Assembly (NCBI RefSeq): GCF_000177075.1
Contig: NZ_ADEG01000095.1
Span: 1-45,842 of the forward strand
Length of the DNA stretch: 45,842 bases
From: Hoylesella buccalis ATCC 35310
Lineage (GTDB): Bacteria > Bacteroidota > Bacteroidia > Bacteroidales > Bacteroidaceae
Reading direction: 5' to 3'
Part shown: piece by piece, positions 17,040 to 24,136 of the stretch
How the letters are laid out: each line of letters starts with the position of its first letter
Position numbering within the stretch: position 1 is the first letter of the stretch
Made by a program: the position numbers and the translations under genes
Notes under the pieces: model-generated
Seen by the model: the letters and a program-made list of their open reading frames with translations, nothing else
Database searches by the model: none
What the model was told of the DNA's origin: nothing

Positions 17040-17353
17040 TAATTGGAATGGTAAAATGATGAAAGAAACAAATTAGGAACAACAAAATCAAGAAACCCCA
17101 AAATGAAAGCAAGAGAAAACATAAATTAACACAGAAAACAACGATTATTTTCCGATTTTGTCTTTTGATTGTTCAGGTCTATGAAATGATATTTATGTCA
17201 TCTCTGTGTTAGTAGTAACTCGAAAAGCTCCAAAACAACCTTTTTCGCTCGTTTTTTATGATTATCAATGAAAGGAATAATATTGCGAAATACTCAATTA
17301 TATGCATGTCTCGTAAATATTTTGAGAATATTGTACCTTTTTCTGAAATTATT

Positions 17354-17373
17354 TTCGTATTTTTGCATACGAA
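17354..17373 (+). promoter_or_regulatory. promoter and operator of the XRE/AlbA module
   Basis: TTCGTAT (17354-17360), a 6-bp spacer, then ATACGAA (17367-17373) is a perfect inverted repeat. It overlaps the -7 element TATTTTTG (17358-17365) and lies 18 bp before the start of the XRE-type regulator. Occupancy would block RNA polymerase, so autoregulation by that regulator is the simplest reading (inference). Confidence 0.65.
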
Positions 17374-17391
17374 TTATATATCTATAAAAGT

Positions 17392-17607
17392 ATGGCAAAG
17401 AAAGATGTAAACAGATTGAAAATAATGTTGGCAGTAACCAAGCGCTCAAACAAGTGGTTGGCAGAAATGTTGGGTAAAGACCAAGCAACCATTTCCAAAT
17501 GGTGCACCAACACTTGCCAACCAGACTTGGAAACCTTAATACGGATTTCTGATTTGCTGAAAGTGAATGTAAACGATTTATTGAACAAAGAATGTATCAA
17601 AGAATGA
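17392..17607 (+). CDS. XRE-family helix-turn-helix regulator
   Basis: A 71-residue protein that is essentially one Cro/C1-type HTH domain: NRLKIMLAVTKRSNKWLAEMLG, then the recognition helix region DQATISKWCTNTCQPD, then ETLIRISDLLKVNVNDLL. Such single-domain regulators usually repress their own operon. An inverted repeat over the promoter (17354-17373) fits this. The stop codon overlaps the start of the next gene (ATGA at 17604-17607), so the two are translated together. It is plausibly the antitoxin-like or regulatory partner of the following ATP-binding protein (inference). Confidence 0.92.
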   Translation: MAKKDVNRLKIMLAVTKRSNKWLAEMLGKDQATISKWCTNTCQPDLETLIRISDLLKVNVNDLLNKECIKE

Positions 17608-19157
17608 TGAACGATATATTGAAACAGATAAACGCTGGCGAGGTGTCGGGGGTGCAGTTCAAGGAACGCATTCTCGACAAATATGATATTGCCTGTGAGT
17701 TAGTGGCGTTCAGTAATTCACATGGCGGCAAGTTGGTAGTTGGCATAAAGGATAAGACCGGAGAAACCAATGCCTTGTCGTATTCTGAGGTACAAGAAAC
17801 AACCAACTTGTTGAGTGACATTGCTTCAGAAAACGTAGTGCCATCCATTCTGATAAAGATAGATACTGTTGAGGTCGAGGATGGCAACTTGGTTATTGCT
17901 ACTGTGAAGGAAGGACTCAACAAGCCTTATCATGACAACAAGGGAATCGTATGGGTGAAGAATGGTGCCGACAAGCGCAAAGTGTTCGATAATGCTGAAC
18001 TTGCAGAAATGATGACCGACTGTGGTAGTTTTGCACCAGACGAGGCTGGTGTTAGGGATGCAACTGTCAACGACCTTGATGCAACGACCATCAAGCAGTA
18101 TCTTGGCAACCGTTTTGAAAGAGTTTTGGAAAAGAAAGGCTTGACAGGTGACGCTTTTAATGAAGCATCACTTGATATGATATGTTCTGCCATCGCTAAG
18201 GGGCATGACTGTGAGAAGATACTGCGTAATCTGCGATTTATCCGTCCTGATGGTTCACTGACAGTTGCTGCCATGCTTCTGTTTGGCAAATACACCCAAC
18301 GTTGGTTGCCAATGATGACAGCCAAGTGTATCTGTTTTGCAGGCAACAGCGTCGGCAGCAAGGTTTTTCGTGACAAGGTGAATGATGCAGATATGGAGGG
18401 AAATCTGCTTCATCAGTATGACACGATCATGGATTTCTTCACTCGTAACCTACATAATGTGCAGGTGGGAGATGAATTCAACAGCATGGGTAAGTTGGAA
18501 ATACCTTATACAAGCTTGGTTGAGTTCACGGTAAACAGCCTTGTACACCGTTCGTTGAACATGAAAGCCCCTGTTCGCATTTTCATTTTCGACAATCGTG
18601 TGGAGATTCACAGTCCAGGTGCATTGCCTAATGGACTCACTATTGATGACATCAAGGCTGGAACATCCATGCCTCGCAATATGTTCCTTTTTAACAATAC
18701 CATATACTTGCTGCCATACACTGGTGTAGGTAGCGGCATCACTCGTGCACTTGACGAAGATATCAATGTCACGTTTATGAGTAATGACAAGGCACAGGAA
18801 TTTGTCATCACAGTTTGGAGAGGAGAAAGTAACCAAGTTGAGAAAAAAAGTAACCAAGTTGAGGAAAAAAGTAACCAAGTCGAACAAAAAAGTAACGAAG
18901 TCGAGGGGAAAAGTAACCAAGTCCAAGACTCTGACACAAAAAAAGTGTCATTGTCTAATAAGCAAAGGGATATAGTCAATTTCTGTTCAGTTCCTCGAAC
19001 CACCGCAGAGATTATGGAACGCCTTGGTTTATCCAATCAAACCAAGAACCGAGAGCGTTACATCACCTCCCTTGTTGCAGCAGGATATTTGCAGATGACT
19101 AATCCAGATAATCCTACAGCAAGTAATCAAAAATACAAGAAAGTAAACAAAAGATAA
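17604..19157 (+). CDS. AlbA_2/Schlafen-like ATP-binding protein with C-terminal winged helix
   Basis: About 517 residues. The N-terminal AlbA_2 (Schlafen-like, divergent AAA_4) domain spans about 10-130 and has VQFKERILDKYD and FSNSHGGKLVVGIKD. A HATPase_c_4-like region (about 270-400) contains NSLVHRSLN, FDNRVEIHSPGALPNGLT and the Gly-rich GVGSGITRALDE. A linker of five near-identical 7-residue units (SNQVEKK type) follows, then a winged-helix domain (TTAEIMERLGLSNQTKNRERYI) for the C-terminal ~70 residues. The family is often annotated as an RecG-like transcriptional regulator, but no helicase motifs are present. I chose the ATG at 17604 because it overlaps the regulator's stop; ATGs at 17592 and 17607 are alternatives. 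The function is unknown; the regulatory or defence link is only contextual. Confidence 0.88.
   Translation: MMNDILKQINAGEVSGVQFKERILDKYDIACELVAFSNSHGGKLVVGIKDKTGETNALSYSEVQETTNLLSDIASENVVPSILIKIDTVEVEDGNLVIATVKEGLNKPYHDNKGIVWVKNGADKRKVFDNAELAEMMTDCGSFAPDEAGVRDATVNDLDATTIKQYLGNRFERVLEKKGLTGDAFNEASLDMICSAIAKGHDCEKILRNLRFIRPDGSLTVAAMLLFGKYTQRWLPMMTAKCICFAGNSVGSKVFRDKVNDADMEGNLLHQYDTIMDFFTRNLHNVQVGDEFNSMGKLEIPYTSLVEFTVNSLVHRSLNMKAPVRIFIFDNRVEIHSPGALPNGLTIDDIKAGTSMPRNMFLFNNTIYLLPYTGVGSGITRALDEDINVTFMSNDKAQEFVITVWRGESNQVEKKSNQVEEKSNQVEQKSNEVEGKSNQVQDSDTKKVSLSNKQRDIVNFCSVPRTTAEIMERLGLSNQTKNRERYITSLVAAGYLQMTNPDNPTASNQKYKKVNKR
18828..18932 (+). repeat. in-frame 21-bp tandem repeat, about 5 units
   Basis: Units start at 18828, 18849, 18870, 18891 and 18912. 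Each reads AGTAACCAAGTTGAGaaaa-like and encodes Ser-Asn-Gln-Val-Glu-x-Lys, with drift increasing to the right; the last unit is partial. Being 21 bp, gain or loss of a unit keeps the frame but changes linker length. Confidence 0.9.
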
Positions 19158-19634
19158 GAAGCGTATGGATTCATTATTTCTACTTCAGTTTGCATTTTTC
19201 AATTTTTCTCGCTCCAAAAGCATGGTTCTAAGCGTGCAATCTGTATGCCTTTGCCTGTCAAGAACCTGTAAATAAGGCATCAAGATGATGCTTCTTCGTT
19301 CGCAATCTCAATGCCCTAATAGCAAATTTCACTTTTTCATGCAAATCAATCTCTTGTTTGCTTCCTCCCTGCCTATTGATTTTTTCCAGTTTGAAAGTTT
19401 AAAGGTGCCATTTTGGGGGCATCAAACAGGAAAAATATTGAACAATTCCGTAGGGGCGTGATATAGCATGACCCGTCGTTTTGTGGTTACACGCTGCTGT
19501 TTCAGGGATTCCTTTTTTGTCTACATGTTAAAAATGTATGTCAGGCTAACCGAATGTTTTATCTTTTTAGTATCTTTGCACATCACGCAATCATGGGGGT
19601 TCGTGATGATCAATTGAGTGTATTCAAAGAAGTT
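19158..19634. other. gene-free region before metA
   Basis: Nothing coding is supported. GGTGCC and GGCATC around 19405-19422 can form a weak hairpin. A -7 element for metA lies at 19571-19578. Confidence 0.4.
19571..19578 (+). promoter_or_regulatory. -7 promoter element of the metA operon
   Basis: TATCTTTG, followed by CA, matches TAnnTTTG. It gives a leader of about 50 nt before the ATG at 19635 and makes the longer open frame from 19554 unlikely. No riboswitch-like structure was seen in the leader. Confidence 0.6.
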
Positions 19635-20522
19635 ATGCCACTGCATTTGCCCAAAAATTTTCCAGCCATCGAGCGGCTGAAACAGGAAAACATCCTCGTG
19701 GAATGCGGGGAAGAGAAAACTGCGCATGGACAGGTCAAGCCTATCAAGATAGCCGTATTGAACCTGATGCCTACCAAGTTGCAGACCGAAACCGACATTC
19801 TGCGGTTGCTGTCGGCATCTCCGTTGGATATTGAAGTGGCGTGGATGAGGCTTCGGTCGCACACGCCAACGCATGTGCCAGCGGCTCACATGGATGCTTA
19901 CTATCATTATTTTGACGAATTGGTTTCGCTGTCGTTCGATGGACTCATCGTCACTGGCGCACCTGTAGAGCATTTGGATTTTGAAGAAGTGGATTATTGG
20001 GACGAGCTGACGCAGATATTTTCGTGGGCAAGGACTTCGCTCAAATCCACCTTATATATATGTTGGGCGGCGCAAGCGGGCTTGTATTTCCATGAAGGTA
20101 TTCACAAATATGCGCTTCCTAAGAAGATGTTTGGCATCTTTCCTCAACGGGTGCTACATCCTGAAGTACCCATCTTCCGCGGGTTTGATGACGTATTTTG
20201 CATGCCGCACAGTCGCCATACCGAGATTAGGAAGGAGGATATCCTCCAGCATCCTGAACTGACGCTGTTGGCAGAGTCGGAAGAATGTGGGGTGAGTATG
20301 TGTATGACGACCGGTGGAAAGGAGATTTTCATCACGGGACACATGGAGTATGCCCCCGATACCTTGGACCAGGAGTACCATCGTGATGCGGGAAAGCGCG
20401 ACGATGTGGACCTGCCCAGGCACTATTACCATGACGACAACCCCGCCAAGGGACCGCTCGTTACCTGGCGCGCGCATGCCCACTTGCTGTTTACAAACTG
20501 GATGAACGAATATTTAAGATAA
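19635..20522 (+). CDS. metA: homoserine O-acyltransferase, acetyl-CoA type
   Basis: About 295 residues. It activates homoserine for methionine synthesis. The MetA (HTS) fold markers are present: the opening MPLHLPKNFPAIERLKQEN, the nucleophile Cys in LYICWAAQAGLYF, and the His and Glu of the triad in FITGHMEYAPDTL. The acyl-CoA selectivity position reads Glu (VTGAPVEHLDFEEVDYW), where E. coli MetA has Gly. Glu there is known to favour acetyl-CoA, so this should be an O-acetyltransferase despite belonging to the succinyltransferase family. I chose the start at 19635 because the family begins with this Met-Pro and the promoter excludes the longer form. The next gene starts 3 bp after the stop. 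Confidence 0.93.
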   Translation: MPLHLPKNFPAIERLKQENILVECGEEKTAHGQVKPIKIAVLNLMPTKLQTETDILRLLSASPLDIEVAWMRLRSHTPTHVPAAHMDAYYHYFDELVSLSFDGLIVTGAPVEHLDFEEVDYWDELTQIFSWARTSLKSTLYICWAAQAGLYFHEGIHKYALPKKMFGIFPQRVLHPEVPIFRGFDDVFCMPHSRHTEIRKEDILQHPELTLLAESEECGVSMCMTTGGKEIFITGHMEYAPDTLDQEYHRDAGKRDDVDLPRHYYHDDNPAKGPLVTWRAHAHLLFTNWMNEYLR

Positions 20523-20525
20523 GCA

Positions 20526-22430
20526 ATGCGGAAACTGGAACTGCTGGCACCGGCCAAAAACTTGGAATGTGGAAAGGCTGCCATCGACCATGGAGCCGAC
20601 GCTGTGTACATCGGTGCGGCCAAGTTTGGCGCGCGGGCATCGGCTGGCAACTCGCTGGACGACATTCGTGAGCTGTGCCTCTATGCCCATCAGTTCGGTG
20701 CCAAGGTGTATGTCACGGTCAACACCATTGTCTACCAAGACGAACTTGAGGACACGCGCGCTCTCTTGCGGGCCTTGACGGAGATGCGTGTCGACGCGCT
20801 GTTGGTGCAAGACATGGCCGTACTCGACCTGTTGCCCAAGGACGTGAAGCCCTTGCCGGCCCTCCATGCCAGTACGCAAACCGACAATCGAACGGCCGAA
20901 AAGGTGGCTTGGCTGCATGGTCTGGGCTTCGAGCGCGTTGTGCTGGCGCGCGAACTATCGCTTGCCGAGATCAAAACTATCCACCAAACCGTGCCTGACG
21001 TGCAGTTGGAAGGCTTCGTGCACGGTGCGCTGTGCGTGAGTTACTCGGGTGTGTGCTATGCCTCACAGTATTGTTTTCAGCGCAGTGCCAACCGCGGTGC
21101 ATGCGCACAGTTCTGTAGGATGAAGTTCGATTTGATTGACGCGCAAGGGCGTGAGATAGAACATCAGCGCCATTTGCTGTCGCTGAAAGACCTGTGTCAG
21201 ATTGATCACCTGGAAGAAATGGCCGATGCGGGCATCTGTTCGTTCAAGATAGAAGGCCGACTGAAAGATGTGGAGTATGTTAAAAACGTGGTGTCGGCCT
21301 ACTCGAAGCGGTTGAACCGCATCATCGAGAAGCGCGGAGATGACTACCGCCGGGCATCGTTGGGGCAGGTGACGTATTACTTTGAGCCCGATTTGAAGAA
21401 GACGTTCAACCGGGGATATACCGATTATTTTCTGCATCACAGGCAACCTTACATCTATTCGCCCGACACGCCTAAGGCGCTTGGAGAGTATGTTGGCAAG
21501 GTGAAAGAAATCAGGCGAGGCTCGTTCAATGTCGCCGGAACGGCCAGCTTTGCCAATGGCGACGGACTTTGTTTCATCAATGATGAGCATGAGTTGGAGG
21601 GTTTTCGCATCAACCGGGCAGAGGGCAACCGGCTGTTTCCGCTGCGTATGCCAGACAACCTGCGACCGGGTGCGGCCTTGTATCGCAATCGCGATGAGGC
21701 GTTCAGCAAGCTGTTGAAGGGGAAGACGGCAGAGCGCAAGATTCCCATCACGCTCACCTTGTCGGTAACAGAGAACGGTTTTGCCCTTTCGGCCACGGGG
21801 CAGGGCATCAAACCCACTTGCCAGGTGCTGGAGATGAACAAGCAGAAGGCCATGAAACCGCAACGTGACAATATTTTGCGACAGTTGGGTAAGCTGGGCG
21901 ACACGCCCTATATGGCCGACGTGATTGAGCTGGAAGGACAGGCCGATGCCTATTTCATCCCATTGAGCGCATTGGCAACGCTGCGCCGCGAGGTGGTGCA
22001 AGCCATTGAGTTGGAGCGCCCCGCCGATGTGGAAACGCCATCCGCACAACCGTCTGTCTCCCCAACAGCTCAGCCAGCGCACAAGCTTAGTGGCACCTTG
22101 GCATGGCAACCCGAATACCGCAAGTTTACCTATCTGTACAATATCGCCAACACGTTATCCAAATCGTTCTATCAACGTGAGGGCCTGTCAAACGCAGCTG
22201 ATGCCTATGAGGTGAGCCAAGGGGCGGATGAAGGGTCGAAACGGAACGATTCGGTGCTGGTGATGCAGTGCCGTCACTGTCTGCGTTACAGTCTGGGATA
22301 TTGTGTAAAACGGGGTGGCAAGCAACCCACATGGAAAGAACCGCTGTACCTGCGACTGGGTGATGGTCGCCGCTTCCGTTTGGAGTTTAAGTGTGACGAA
22401 TGCCAAATGAATATCTATGCCGGAGAATGA
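20526..22430 (+). CDS. U32 family peptidase-like protein (RlhA/YegQ type)
   Basis: A 634-residue member of peptidase family U32 with the extra C-terminal domain (DUF3656-like) of the long forms. The opening ELLAPAKNLECGKAAIDHGAD and the U32 signature EGFVHGALCVSYSGVCYAS, followed by Cys residues in CFQRSANRGACAQFCR, are clear. These cysteines match the iron-sulphur ligands of related tRNA/rRNA hydroxylation proteins. E. coli RlhA hydroxylates C2501 of 23S rRNA; whether this one does is unknown. A CxxC..CxxC-like set near the C-terminus (CRHCLRYSLGYC and KCDECQM) suggests an additional metal site. It lies between metA and a zinc-ribbon membrane protein, with the next start overlapping by 14 bp. 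Confidence 0.92.
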   Translation: MRKLELLAPAKNLECGKAAIDHGADAVYIGAAKFGARASAGNSLDDIRELCLYAHQFGAKVYVTVNTIVYQDELEDTRALLRALTEMRVDALLVQDMAVLDLLPKDVKPLPALHASTQTDNRTAEKVAWLHGLGFERVVLARELSLAEIKTIHQTVPDVQLEGFVHGALCVSYSGVCYASQYCFQRSANRGACAQFCRMKFDLIDAQGREIEHQRHLLSLKDLCQIDHLEEMADAGICSFKIEGRLKDVEYVKNVVSAYSKRLNRIIEKRGDDYRRASLGQVTYYFEPDLKKTFNRGYTDYFLHHRQPYIYSPDTPKALGEYVGKVKEIRRGSFNVAGTASFANGDGLCFINDEHELEGFRINRAEGNRLFPLRMPDNLRPGAALYRNRDEAFSKLLKGKTAERKIPITLTLSVTENGFALSATGQGIKPTCQVLEMNKQKAMKPQRDNILRQLGKLGDTPYMADVIELEGQADAYFIPLSALATLRREVVQAIELERPADVETPSAQPSVSPTAQPAHKLSGTLAWQPEYRKFTYLYNIANTLSKSFYQREGLSNAADAYEVSQGADEGSKRNDSVLVMQCRHCLRYSLGYCVKRGGKQPTWKEPLYLRLGDGRRFRLEFKCDECQMNIYAGE

Positions 22431-23457
22431 GATTATCATAAACAAGCGAACGCGTCGTGAACCGTTGCTCCTGCTGTGCCGATGTCTGGTGCTTTGGGTA
22501 GTCATGGGTCTGCTCTGTGGTTGTTATCACAGACCTAATCATGCGTCCGAGGCCCTCGTTCCCTTGAACCCCGAGCAGGTAGACTCGCTGCATTTCTATT
22601 CCAAGCACCATTATACCAACAACTATAATTTCATCGTCAAGAGCGATTCGCTCGTGCTGCTCAAGCAACAACCCGAAGAACTGCTTTCCGGATTCATGAC
22701 AGACAGCTTGGTGCTGGGTCGTCACAGTCATGTGGTGGTGGCCGATATTCGCATGCTGCCCACCGACACAATAGACTCCGTCTGGGTGCAGTTGGCCAGC
22801 GACCAGCACACGATTGGGTGGATTCACGAATCGGAGATGCTGCCGAACGTGGTGCCAGACGACCCCATCTCGCAGTTTATTTCCACCTTCTCGGACACCC
22901 ACTTGCTGGTGTTCTTGGTGGTCATCACGCTGATAGCCATCGCCTATTGGATGCGCCGGCTTGTCAAGGATAAGGCGTGGATAGTGCATTTCCGCGACAT
23001 CAACTCGTTTTATCCCACGCTGTTGTGCCTCATCGTAGCCTCTTCGGCGACGCTGTATGCCAGCATCCAGATGTTCGAGCCCGACATGTGGAGGCATTTT
23101 TATTACCATCCCACGCTCAATCCCTTCACAGTGCCGTTGCTGCTCATGGTGTTCCTGCTGTCGGTTTGGGCCATGCTCATCGTGGGTTTGGCGGCCGTGG
23201 ATGACGTTCGTCATCAGCTGCCCTTCAGCGATGCCGTGATGTACCTCAGCGGATTGCTGGCCACCTGTGCCGTCAACTACATCGTTTTCGGTCTTACCAC
23301 CTTATATTATATAGGCTATCCCCTGCTTGTGGCTTATTATTGGTTTGCCATCCGACAGTACAAGCGCCACGCCCAACCACATTATTTGTGCGGCAACTGT
23401 GGTGAAATCATTCAGCACAAGGGCCGTTGCCCCCATTGTGGTGCCATGAACAGCTGA
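22417..23457 (+). CDS. zinc-ribbon multi-pass membrane protein, unknown function
   Basis: A 346-residue protein. The N-terminus has a hydrophobic segment ending in a lipobox-like LLCGC (about residues 32-36), then about 110 mostly extracytoplasmic residues. Roughly five membrane helices span residues about 160-310. The C-terminal zinc ribbon has two Cys pairs (YLCGNCGEI and GRCPHCGAM). Similar zinc-ribbon membrane proteins occur in Bacteroidales but have no known role. The start overlaps the U32 gene by 14 bp, so it belongs to the metA operon. The gene is followed by a structured intergenic region. Confidence 0.75.
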   Translation: MPENEIIINKRTRREPLLLLCRCLVLWVVMGLLCGCYHRPNHASEALVPLNPEQVDSLHFYSKHHYTNNYNFIVKSDSLVLLKQQPEELLSGFMTDSLVLGRHSHVVVADIRMLPTDTIDSVWVQLASDQHTIGWIHESEMLPNVVPDDPISQFISTFSDTHLLVFLVVITLIAIAYWMRRLVKDKAWIVHFRDINSFYPTLLCLIVASSATLYASIQMFEPDMWRHFYYHPTLNPFTVPLLLMVFLLSVWAMLIVGLAAVDDVRHQLPFSDAVMYLSGLLATCAVNYIVFGLTTLYYIGYPLLVAYYWFAIRQYKRHAQPHYLCGNCGEIIQHKGRCPHCGAMNS

Positions 23458-23511
23458 CGTAGGATGTAGCATCCTGACGGTCGCGAACGACAAAATCCTT
23501 ATAAATAAGGA

Positions 23512-23542
23512 TTGATGCATACCATCGTTTTTTCTACCTTTG
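23512..23542 (+). promoter_or_regulatory. promoter of the candidate RNA at 23547
   Basis: TTG (23512-23514), 20 bp, then TACCTTTG (23535-23542). It is a complete Bacteroidota-type promoter in a place where no protein gene follows for 590 bp. Confidence 0.65.
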
Positions 23543-23546
23543 TCCC

Positions 23547-23750
23547 ATCAAGATAATCCCATTAGGTAGAGATTGACCTGAATGACAGATCGTGACCGTT
23601 GAAAGCCACGGCTTGGGTGCTCGCTCAAGGGAGGTTGCCGACCTCATGTCAATGAGGACATGGAATAGGTGGCAGCGATGAGTCCCCCGTAATGAATTTA
23701 ATGTTAGACACGAGGCTCTCGGAATTTTGTTTCGGGAGCCTCTTCGTGTA
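23547..23750 (+). ncRNA. candidate structured small RNA
   Basis: About 200 nt between a good promoter and a terminator-like hairpin, with no plausible protein. The outer pairing GCCAC (23605-23609) with GTGGC (23669-23673) encloses several hairpins. One is GAGGT/ACCTC with loop TGCCG (23631-23645) and one is CATGTC/GACATG with loop AATGAG (23645-23662); the two share one base at their border. A CTTG/CAAG stem-loop lies before them. Outside, CATTA (about 23563) can pair with TAATG (about 23690). The last hairpin (CACGAGGCTCTCG and CGGGAGCC..TTCGTG, 23709-23748) is strong but has only a weak U-run. It does not match tmRNA, RNase P or SRP RNA cores that I know. Candidates to test are 6S RNA and the Bacteroidales-1 motif. 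Confidence 0.5.
23709..23748 (+). terminator. terminator-like hairpin of the candidate RNA
   Basis: CACGAGGCTCTCG pairs with CGGGAGCCTCTTCGTG around an AT-rich loop. It is followed by TATGCC rather than a clear T-run, so termination is likely but not certain. Confidence 0.5.
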
Positions 23751-23801
23751 TGCCCATGCCGCATTATTGAATCCCCGCTGTTTTTCGCCCAAGGCGCAAT
23801 G

Positions 23802-23893
23802 CGCATGGGGGAATGGTTGGTCCCGCCCATGCAAACTCATATAGTTTGGGTGGCAAAGGCTTTGCTTTTGGGGCCCAATCTACATGAGTTTGC
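23802..23893. repeat. two adjacent imperfect palindromes
   Basis: GCATGGG (from about 23802) pairs with CCCATGC (ending about 23832). Overlapping its end, GCAAACTCAT (23831-23840) pairs with ATGAGTTTGC (23884-23893), with further pairing inside (TTGGG/CCCAA and GCAAAG/CTTTGC). Together they could fold into a ~90-nt rod. There is no T-run, and the short open frames across it look meaningless. Confidence 0.55.
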
Positions 23894-24078
23894 CGACCAA
23901 AGTCAATGCTTTTTTCCTTTACATCATTCACAAAGTGATTATTGCATGATTGGGTGCGGAAAACAGCATCAAAAATAGTAGCGCAAGACTGCACGATAAT
24001 ATCTGCGCAAAGCTGCAGGGAATCGGCTGACATCGCAAAATATCCGTTAAAAAAATAACATTCTCATAAAAAAATATT

Positions 24079-24086
24079 TATATTTG
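24079..24086 (+). promoter_or_regulatory. -7 promoter element of tamB-tamL
   Basis: TATATTTG, followed by C, matches TAnnTTTG in an AT-rich stretch about 50 bp before the ATG at 24137. Confidence 0.6.
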
Positions 24087-24136
24087 CAAAATCAAACCAT
24101 CCTGATGGTTCGGCTGAGGCTGTCCAACAAAAATTT

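Larger units (their letters stand above)
16862..17391. other. gene-free intergenic region with palindromes
   Basis: No coding sequence is supported in these 530 bases. A weak hairpin (GACCATT 16870-16876, AATGGTC 16901-16907) may end the pssA operon but lacks a clear T-run. A perfect 17-bp palindrome lies at 17023-17039, and a promoter with an operator-like inverted repeat at 17354-17373. Confidence 0.5.

Noticed and set aside
18784..18975. Basic repeat peptide (KVTKLRK-type) on the plus strand
   Set aside because: It is the out-of-frame reading of the 21-bp repeat inside the AlbA-like gene.
17604..19157. RecG helicase
   Set aside because: Such proteins are often named so, but no helicase motifs are present; only AlbA_2, ATP-binding and winged-helix regions are visible.
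22387..23214. Minus-strand frame of 275 codons opposite the zinc-ribbon membrane protein gene
   Set aside because: The plus-strand protein has membrane helices, two Cys pairs and operon spacing; the minus frame has no protein-like features.
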